A DNA stretch of 64,000 nt from Acidobacteriota bacterium (lineage in GTDB: Bacteria; Acidobacteriota; Vicinamibacteria; Vicinamibacterales; SCN-69-37), in the NCBI GenBank assembly GCA_016716905.1, contig JADJUS010000022.1:248001-312000 (forward strand), written 5' to 3'. The notes beneath the pieces were generated by a model. It ran no database searches and was not told the DNA's origin. It worked only from the letters and a program-made list of their open reading frames with translations. Position numbers and translations under genes: made by a program. This document shows, one piece after another, positions 58,681-64,000 of this stretch. Position 1 is the first letter of the stretch; each line of letters starts with the position of its first letter.

Positions 58681-59762
58681 TTGATCGGCGTCAGCGGAAT
58701 AGCTTTCCGCGCATAAGAGGCAATCGACACCTGCTGGGCCACTCGGGCCGCCGCGCCCGCGAGTGCCACAGCCGCCGGCGAATCCGGCGCGGACAAAACA
58801 ATCGGTTTGCCCGCATCGCCACCTGCCCGCACGGGCTCAGACAGCGGCACACCGCCCAGGAACGGCACACCCAGTTCAAGGGCGAGGGCCTCGCCGCCGC
58901 CCTTGCCGAAGATATCGGCCTCGGTCCCGCAGCCGCCGCACACGAAATAACTCATATTCTCGATGATGCCGATCACCGGGATGTTGAGCTTCTGATACAT
59001 CTTGACCGCGCGCCGGGTGTCGGCAATCGACACCGTCTGCGGCGTCGTCACCACCACGGCGCCGGCCACCGGCACCGTCTGGCTCAGGCTCAACGCCACG
59101 TCACCCGTGCCGGGCGGCATGTCCACGATCAAATAATCCACTTCGGCCCATTTGACGTCGCGAAAGAACTGCGTGATCGCGCCATGCAACATCGGTCCGC
59201 GCCAAATCACCGGCGCGTCGTCGGCCGTGAGAAACCCCATCGAGACGGCCTGCACACCGTAGCGCTCGGCCGGAAGAATCTTGTCTTCTTCCTGCTCAAG
59301 CCGCAGGCCTTTTTCAAACCCCAGCATGATGGGCACGTTCGGCCCGTACATGTCGGCATCAAGCAGCGCCACGCGGCTCCCGGCCCTCGCAAGCGCCACG
59401 GCAAGATTCACCGCCACGGTCGTTTTGCCGACGCCGCCTTTGCCAGCGCCGACAGCGATGATGTTTTTCACTCCCTCAACCGGGGCGCGTCCTGCTTCCG
59501 GGCGGCCTGCGGCTCGCACCTGGGCGGTCATCTCCACGGCCACACTTGTCACGCCGGGCAGCGCGCTCACGACAGACTTCGCCTGATCGCGCAGGAGATC
59601 TTTCACCGGACAAGCGGGAGTGGTGAGTTCAACAGTGAACGCGACATGCCCGCCGGTGATATTGACGTGCTTGACGAAACCCAGACTCACAATATCGCGA
59701 TGCAGATCGGGGTCCTGCACCACGCGCAGGGCATCCAGGACAACAGATTCAGACAGTGCCAT
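58677..59762 (-). CDS. apbC: Mrp/NBP35/ApbC Fe-S cluster carrier ATPase
   Basis: The product has 361 residues. An N-terminal MIP18-like domain (DPDLHRDIVSLGFVKHVNIT, TTPACPVKDLLRDQA) is followed by the ParA/MinD-like ATPase with deviant Walker A AGKGGVGKTTVAVNLA, LLDADMYGPNVPIMLG and DMPPGTGDVALSLSQT. The Fe-S binding CxxC is in SYFVCGGCGTEADIFG. It assembles or transfers [4Fe-4S] clusters to apoproteins in the cytosol. ATG 59762 is chosen although it overlaps the DUF4870 gene by 14 bases; the longer form would overlap more. Confidence 0.93.
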   Translation of the reverse strand: MALSESVVLDALRVVQDPDLHRDIVSLGFVKHVNITGGHVAFTVELTTPACPVKDLLRDQAKSVVSALPGVTSVAVEMTAQVRAAGRPEAGRAPVEGVKNIIAVGAGKGGVGKTTVAVNLAVALARAGSRVALLDADMYGPNVPIMLGFEKGLRLEQEEDKILPAERYGVQAVSMGFLTADDAPVIWRGPMLHGAITQFFRDVKWAEVDYLIVDMPPGTGDVALSLSQTVPVAGAVVVTTPQTVSIADTRRAVKMYQKLNIPVIGIIENMSYFVCGGCGTEADIFGKGGGEALALELGVPFLGGVPLSEPVRAGGDAGKPIVLSAPDSPAAVALAGAAARVAQQVSIASYARKAIPLTPIN

Positions 59763-60087
59763 TTTTGGAATTGTACGAGAAGCTGGCGGCAATGTCGCCA
59801 AGGTACGGCAGCCGGTACGACTCCCCCTTCAGGGCTTTCATCATCAGGACCACCCAGAGCGCCACCACGCTCAGGCGGAACACAACGCTCACCGCGCGCC
59901 AGTCGCCAACGACCGGCAACGTCGGCAGGAGCAGCGAGACGATCGCCGCCACGGAAAACGCCAGCACCGATTGCCACGCGTGGAACCGCACGTAGCCGTC
60001 CCTCTTTTCCATGGAGAGGACGATGATGCCGCTGATGAGGCCGAGTGCGTAGGACAGGGCCGCCCAGCGATTCGGATCGCGATTCAT
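59749..60087 (-). CDS. DUF4870-like small membrane protein
   Basis: The product has 112 residues. Three hydrophobic segments (ALSYALGLISGIIVLSMEK, WQSVLAFSVAAIVSLLLPTL, VVFRLSVVALWVVLMMKALK) and the phrase YVRFHAWQSVLAF are typical of DUF4870 proteins, whose role is unknown. Its ATG at 60087 shares the A of the upstream TGA (TGATG); a GTG at 60090 gives one more residue. It overlaps the Mrp gene start by 14 bases, so it is part of the same unit. Confidence 0.82.
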   Translation of the reverse strand: MNRDPNRWAALSYALGLISGIIVLSMEKRDGYVRFHAWQSVLAFSVAAIVSLLLPTLPVVGDWRAVSVVFRLSVVALWVVLMMKALKGESYRLPYLGDIAASFSYNSKNGTV

Positions 60088-60491
60088 CACTCGCTCATTG
60101 CAACAGGTGGCACCACCACACGAGGCGGCCTGCCAAACACCCGGCGGGCGTCGTCATTCAGGAGCACCCAGAATGTATACACCCCGAGCGCGGTGCCGAA
60201 GGGCACCACCACGAGATTGGGCACGGCCATCATGAGTGCGATCAGCCGGCCACGGGCCTGGCGCCGTTTGAGAGCTCGCCCGGTCCAGGCCGATAACACA
60301 CCGCCGACGATCAGGAAGACGCCGACCGCGGCCAGCAACGCCACAGCCGCACGTTCACCGAGGCCAAACGCCTCGCCCGCGAGCGAGGCGCGTGTGCCGG
60401 CCGCCAGAATCGAAAGGGACAGGCCAGTCATGACGCCGAATGCACCCCAGACCAGATGCAACGTGCCAAGGACATCGATGTGCAGGCGCAA
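60087..60491 (-). CDS. Small polytopic membrane protein, unknown function
   Basis: The product has 134 residues with about three or four hydrophobic segments (VLGTLHLVWGAFGVMTGLSL, AAVALLAAVGVFLIVGGVLS, MMAVPNLVVVPFGTALGVYT). Ends VFGRPPRVVVPPVAMSE. I do not recognise a family. The start is TTG 60491, with GAGGAGCTGGGGAA upstream, which is part of the low-complexity repeat at 60492-60528. It leads the unit with the DUF4870 and Mrp genes. Confidence 0.68.
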   Translation of the reverse strand: MRLHIDVLGTLHLVWGAFGVMTGLSLSILAAGTRASLAGEAFGLGERAAVALLAAVGVFLIVGGVLSAWTGRALKRRQARGRLIALMMAVPNLVVVPFGTALGVYTFWVLLNDDARRVFGRPPRVVVPPVAMSE

Positions 60492-60528
60492 TTCCCCAGC
60501 TCCTCAGTTCCCCACTTCCCCAGTTACC
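60492..60528. repeat. Low-complexity TTCCCCAGCTCC repeat, copy 3
   Basis: About 37 bases of TTCCCCAGCTCC / AGTTCCCCACTTCC units just upstream of the TTG start of the minus-strand membrane protein. On the minus strand it reads GGGGAA and GAGGAGC, giving a strong purine-rich ribosome-binding sequence. It is the same family as 1984-2043 and 27810-27889. Confidence 0.72.
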
Positions 60529-60557
60529 TACGCGGGGGACTCGCCGGCTCGCTGATC

Positions 60558-60782
60558 TCAGCGTGCGCCCAGCGTCACCATCAATTCGCGCCGCTCGTCG
60601 TCATTAAAGCCTTCGAGGTCGAGCGTCGCATCACACTCGTCGCACAGCAGTTCGAACAGTGCCGGTCGCCCCTCTTCCATCGGAGGTTGGACTTGCCCGT
60701 CCGCGACGCGCACGAGGTGCATCTGGAGGGTTTTGGCGAGAAAGTTTTCGGCGTTGCCGCAATTCGGACACGTCAGAGACAT
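60558..60782 (-). CDS. Small zinc-ribbon protein
   Basis: The product has 74 residues. Two cysteine pairs, TCPNCGNAENF near the start and LLCDECDATLDLEG in the second half, fit a zinc ribbon. The rest is acidic and rich in hydrophobic beta segments (MHLVRVADGQVQPPM). Function unknown; such proteins often bind nucleic acid or a partner enzyme. It starts 15 bases after the stop of the large helicase gene, so it is probably in the same transcript. Confidence 0.72.
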   Translation of the reverse strand: MSLTCPNCGNAENFLAKTLQMHLVRVADGQVQPPMEEGRPALFELLCDECDATLDLEGFNDDERRELMVTLGAR

Positions 60783-60797
60783 CGTAAAGAGTGTATC

Positions 60798-63700
60798 TCA
60801 CTCTCCTGGGCCGGGATACACGAGTTCTCCACTTACGGCAGCTTCCTTGAACGCATGCCGGACGGCGGCCAGATACGTGCCCAGTTGCGCCCGGTGTTCG
60901 GGCCTGGGCGCGCCCGTCTTGAACTCCAGTACCAGGAGCGACCCATCCGGCCGGGCCACCAAACAGTCAATGCTCCCCCGGATAATGGCCGCCGGCCTCT
61001 CGGGCGACACGAACGAGAACGGCACCTCATAGTGGGCGCGGCCGCCGGCGAGCCAGGCCCGGACGTCCGATCGGTCCGCCACCCGCAAATACGCCTCGGC
61101 GACCGTCCCAAAAAAGCCGTTTCGATCGGCCACGTCCACCAGTTCCTCCGGGCGAGCCAGGCGCCCAGCGTGGAGGGCCACGGCCTCGGCCGTGGAAGGG
61201 CCGGCCAGCCCATGCTGGAACAGCCGGTGAACAAGCGTGCCGGCCAACCGGTCCAACGCGCGATCCTGGCCCCTGTCACCTGCCGGGACGACCATTGCCG
61301 GTGCGTCCGAAATCGTGGTGGCGCTGAGAATGACCGGCGCCTCGCTCGTCAGCGGCTCACGGTCAACATCGGCCGGCGCCACTGGTGCCGGCGGGGTCAC
61401 CGGGCGCCCCCCCGAAGGGGCCGGCGGTTTGCACACGCGCACGGCAAACTGGTGCCCTGCGGCATCCCACATCACCTCATCGTCATCGGCTAATGCCGCG
61501 CGCGTGAACACCGTCCGCAAGGTCACCGGCAACAGACTCGCCAGGCTGCGTTTCGGCGCCTTCAGCACGGTGTCTTTGTCCACTTCACCCGCAAGGTAGA
61601 GGACGTCGCGCGCACGGGTCACGGCGACGTAGAGCAACCGACGCAGTTCCTCCACCTCGCGACGGTCCTCAAGCCTGGTGCCGTCGGTGGAACGGAAGGC
61701 CACCTCAGGTTCACCATCCACGCTGCGGTCGATGACCGTCACGCCCGCAGAGCCGCCCCGGCCTGGCGCATGCAGATTCACGACAAACACCGCCGGGAAT
61801 TCCAGGCCCTTGGCCGCGTGAATCGTCATCAGGCTCACGCAGCCCCGCGCCTCGATGACGGCATTGGATTCATCGCCCGCACGCAGGGTTTCAAAGTACT
61901 CGGCCAGCCGCCCGATCGTGGTGTAGCCCCGATTCTCAATCCGCCGGACGAGCGCGCGCACCTTCTTCACGTTCTCCCGAGCCTGGTTAGAGCGAAGGCC
62001 CGTCATCTCCACCGCGTACATCGACTCGCGCATGACGCGGTCCACGAGCTCGCCGGCGGGCACTCGATCGGTCAGCGCCAGCCACCGGCGCGCGCCGGCG
62101 CGGACGCAATCGAGCAACTGCCGATCAACGTCCGCGAGCGCTGCCGCGGGCTCAGCGTCACCGATGATCGCGGCCGACAGGCCGGGGGCCAACGCCGCCA
62201 GCGCGGCGTCCGACAGCCGGACAAACCGCGAGCGCAGGAGCTCCGCGGCCCGGAGATTCGATTCGGGTTGCGCGAGAAACCTGAGCAGCGCCTGCAGGTC
62301 CTGCACTTCGGGCGCGTCGAAGAAACCCAGGCCCTTGTACACGTACGTGCGGATCCCGAGTTGCTCCAGGGCTTCTTCGTACACCTGGTGTCCGGCCCGC
62401 GCGCGGAACAGTATCGCCACGTCATCAGGCCGTGCCGCTCTTGGTGGCCCCTGACGGTCGCGCACCGTGGCTTCGGCCAGGAACCGCGCAATCTCGGCGG
62501 CCACCGCATCAGCCGACGCCTGAAGGGACGCGCCGGCGACCACGCCAAGCACGGGCCGCCCGTCGCGCCGGGCGCCCTGCGCGATCGCATCCACCGGGAA
62601 GTGGTCGCGCTCCTCATACGCGAACCGTTCCTCAAGATCCGGGTCGCCTTCCAGACCCGATGCCAGCACATTCACGAAGGCCAGCAGTTCGGCCACCGCC
62701 CGGAAATTCTTGGTGATGGCCTGTTTGACCTGGCGGCCGGGACGCAACGCCGAGATCCGGCGCGCGGCTTCGTCAAGCAGCGCGACCTCAGCATGCCGGA
62801 AGCGATAGATCGACTGCTTGCGGTCGCCGACGATGAAGATCGAGTTTTGTCCGTCGGCCACACCTTCGCCTTCGCCCCAGGCCGCGATCAGCAAATCCAC
62901 CAAGCGCCACTGCTGGCGGCTCGTGTCCTGGAACTCGTCTACCAGCAGATGGTGATAACGCGCCTGCAGCTTCAAACGGCTCCGCGCGAACTCCTCCTGG
63001 CGCTCGAGAAGCGCCACGGCGCGGTCGAGCATGCCGGAAAAATCGAGCACCGCATGCTCATCGAGCAACCGCTGGTACTGATGCACGGCAATGGTCAGCA
63101 CCGTGAGCAACCCACGCGCCAGCAACCCATCGACGTCGCGTTCCAGCGCATCGATCGACGCCTCGATGCCGGGAGCCATCGCGAGGAACGCCGCTTCGTG
63201 CCGCTTGCGGGCGGCGGCATTCGAATGGTCGCGCGCGTTCCCGGGCAACTTCTTGCGGGCCTCGAGCTTCTTGGTGAGGAAGTACCGTTCGAGCCGCCGC
63301 CGCAACTGAGGAACGTCGCTGACGGGAATGTCTTCGCCAGTCGCAAGCCGGGCCGCCTCTGCGGCCACCCACTGGAACTCGGCCAGGGATGGCGGACCGT
63401 CCGCCACAAAGGCCTCGTGTCCGTTGAACACGGCGCGGACGCGCGCGACAAACGCCCGCGATACCTCGTCGGGGCCTTGCACGCGTACTTTTTGCCTGAC
63501 AAACGTCGCCACCGCAGGCAGTGCGACCTGGCGCCGATCCAACAACGTCGCCAGCACGCCCTGCAGCACCGTGGCCTTGATGCGTGTGAACAACAGCCGC
63601 ACATTTTCATCACGCACCACCACGCCGCGCACGATCCGCATCGTCACATCGAGTGCTTCGGTGGTAAACCGCGCCATCTCGGTCTCGTCGGCAATTTCGA

Positions 63701-64000
63701 AGCCCGGGTCGACGCCCGCCTCGAGCGGGAACTCGCGCAGCAGGCCGAAACAGAACGCGTCGATCGTGGCGACCTGAATCTCGGCCAGCAGCGCGTGAGA
63801 AGCCTCGGCGCGCAGTTGCTCGAGGATGCGCTCGCGCATCTCGGCCGCCGCTTTCCTCGTGAACGTGATCGCGAGGATATGCCGAGGCGACACGCCCAGG
63901 CGAATGAGCCGGACATACCGATCCACAAGCACACGGGTCTTGCCGGTGCCGGCCGAGGCCTCAAGCACCACGTGCTGCGCCGGGTCGGACGCAAAATCGC
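60798..64000 (-). CDS. AddA/RecB-like UvrD helicase-nuclease (5' end off window)
   Basis: The frame is open from 64000 to 60798 (about 1067 residues). The visible start is DFASDPAQHVVLEASAGTGK followed by T, with Walker A ASAGTGKT. HLLVDEFQDTSRQQW is Walker B, IVGDRKQSIYRFR is motif III, and VSLMTIHAAKGLEFPAVFVV with RRLLYVAVTRARDVLYL are motifs V and VI. The C-terminal PD-(D/E)xK nuclease has IRGSIDCLVARPDGSLLVLE then FKTG and QLGTYLAAVR. It is the 3'-5' helicase and nuclease of an AddAB-type DNA-break repair system. An AddB-like partner is expected outside the window. It ends 15 bases before the zinc-ribbon gene. Confidence 0.94.
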   Translation of the reverse strand, partial: DFASDPAQHVVLEASAGTGKTRVLVDRYVRLIRLGVSPRHILAITFTRKAAAEMRERILEQLRAEASHALLAEIQVATIDAFCFGLLREFPLEAGVDPGFEIADETEMARFTTEALDVTMRIVRGVVVRDENVRLLFTRIKATVLQGVLATLLDRRQVALPAVATFVRQKVRVQGPDEVSRAFVARVRAVFNGHEAFVADGPPSLAEFQWVAAEAARLATGEDIPVSDVPQLRRRLERYFLTKKLEARKKLPGNARDHSNAAARKRHEAAFLAMAPGIEASIDALERDVDGLLARGLLTVLTIAVHQYQRLLDEHAVLDFSGMLDRAVALLERQEEFARSRLKLQARYHHLLVDEFQDTSRQQWRLVDLLIAAWGEGEGVADGQNSIFIVGDRKQSIYRFRHAEVALLDEAARRISALRPGRQVKQAITKNFRAVAELLAFVNVLASGLEGDPDLEERFAYEERDHFPVDAIAQGARRDGRPVLGVVAGASLQASADAVAAEIARFLAEATVRDRQGPPRAARPDDVAILFRARAGHQVYEEALEQLGIRTYVYKGLGFFDAPEVQDLQALLRFLAQPESNLRAAELLRSRFVRLSDAALAALAPGLSAAIIGDAEPAAALADVDRQLLDCVRAGARRWLALTDRVPAGELVDRVMRESMYAVEMTGLRSNQARENVKKVRALVRRIENRGYTTIGRLAEYFETLRAGDESNAVIEARGCVSLMTIHAAKGLEFPAVFVVNLHAPGRGGSAGVTVIDRSVDGEPEVAFRSTDGTRLEDRREVEELRRLLYVAVTRARDVLYLAGEVDKDTVLKAPKRSLASLLPVTLRTVFTRAALADDDEVMWDAAGHQFAVRVCKPPAPSGGRPVTPPAPVAPADVDREPLTSEAPVILSATTISDAPAMVVPAGDRGQDRALDRLAGTLVHRLFQHGLAGPSTAEAVALHAGRLARPEELVDVADRNGFFGTVAEAYLRVADRSDVRAWLAGGRAHYEVPFSFVSPERPAAIIRGSIDCLVARPDGSLLVLEFKTGAPRPEHRAQLGTYLAAVRHAFKEAAVSGELVYPGPGE

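Noticed and set aside
1..64000. CRISPR array, tRNA, rRNA, prophage or integrase
   Set aside because: No regularly spaced repeats, cloverleaf, rRNA-like stretch, phage structural gene or recombinase was seen on reading.

Overview
The window is GC-rich, very gene-dense bacterial DNA with about 54 protein genes and no tRNA, rRNA, transposase, integrase or CRISPR array that I could see. The best guess for the host is an Acidobacteriota member, perhaps of the Vicinamibacteria. This is an inference from gene content: an ADOP-type duplicated orphan MacB/FtsX permease under a PadR repressor, a Planctomycete-type cytochrome (PSD1/DUF1549) protein, secreted GH30-like and VCBS-repeat proteins, and small palindromic intergenic repeats. 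No marker gene in the window proves it.

Layout. 1-12 kb holds housekeeping and envelope genes: a truncated PSD1/DUF1549 gene, a small cytochrome c, an SRPBCC protein, pyruvate kinase-NhaA, a DsbA-like thiol oxidoreductase, an outer-membrane beta-barrel, the ADOP permease with its PadR regulator and a clear palindromic operator, and a three-domain adenylation-carrier-thioesterase enzyme whose thioesterase nucleophile is Cys. 12.1-19.95 kb is a tight eight-gene plus-strand operon, mostly with 4-base ATGA/GTGA overlaps. It encodes an SMP-30-like protein, Gfo/Idh/MocA dehydrogenase, DegT aminotransferase, NAD epimerase, 2-oxoglutarate dioxygenase, FemAB/GNAT-like transferase, a second epimerase-like protein and a GT2 glycosyltransferase. 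This looks like synthesis and transfer of an unusual amino sugar. 19.95-30.3 kb has a secreted GH30-like glycosidase, then a bacterial alpha-2-macroglobulin and its usual partner penicillin-binding protein 1C. 30.6-34.8 kb is metabolic: two medium-chain dehydrogenases, an amidase, a rhodanese and a small membrane protein.

34.9-54.35 kb is a surface-polysaccharide locus with frequent strand changes. It has a polytopic GT-C-like protein, a Wzy-like polymerase, a Wzx-like flippase, glycosyltransferases (one with its frame broken at an A10 run), four methyltransferases, a carbamoyltransferase with a beta-propeller-like partner, a second 2OG oxygenase and two SDR proteins. 54.4-64 kb returns to envelope and housekeeping genes: a VCBS-repeat protein, a coiled-coil periplasmic protein, an active/inactive M16 protease pair, an Mrp/ApbC Fe-S carrier, small membrane proteins, a zinc-ribbon protein and the 3' part of an AddA/RecB-like helicase-nuclease.

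The strongest non-coding signal is that every convergent gene junction with real space between the stop codons (four of nine) holds a large palindrome. One of these is a 288-bp near-complete inverted repeat. The other five convergent junctions overlap or abut and have none. A separate purine/pyrimidine-biased low-complexity repeat recurs three times at gene starts and is translated into the N-terminus of PBP1C in one place. Only one gap without a gene exceeds 300 bases (30290-30603), and it is filled by the giant inverted repeat.
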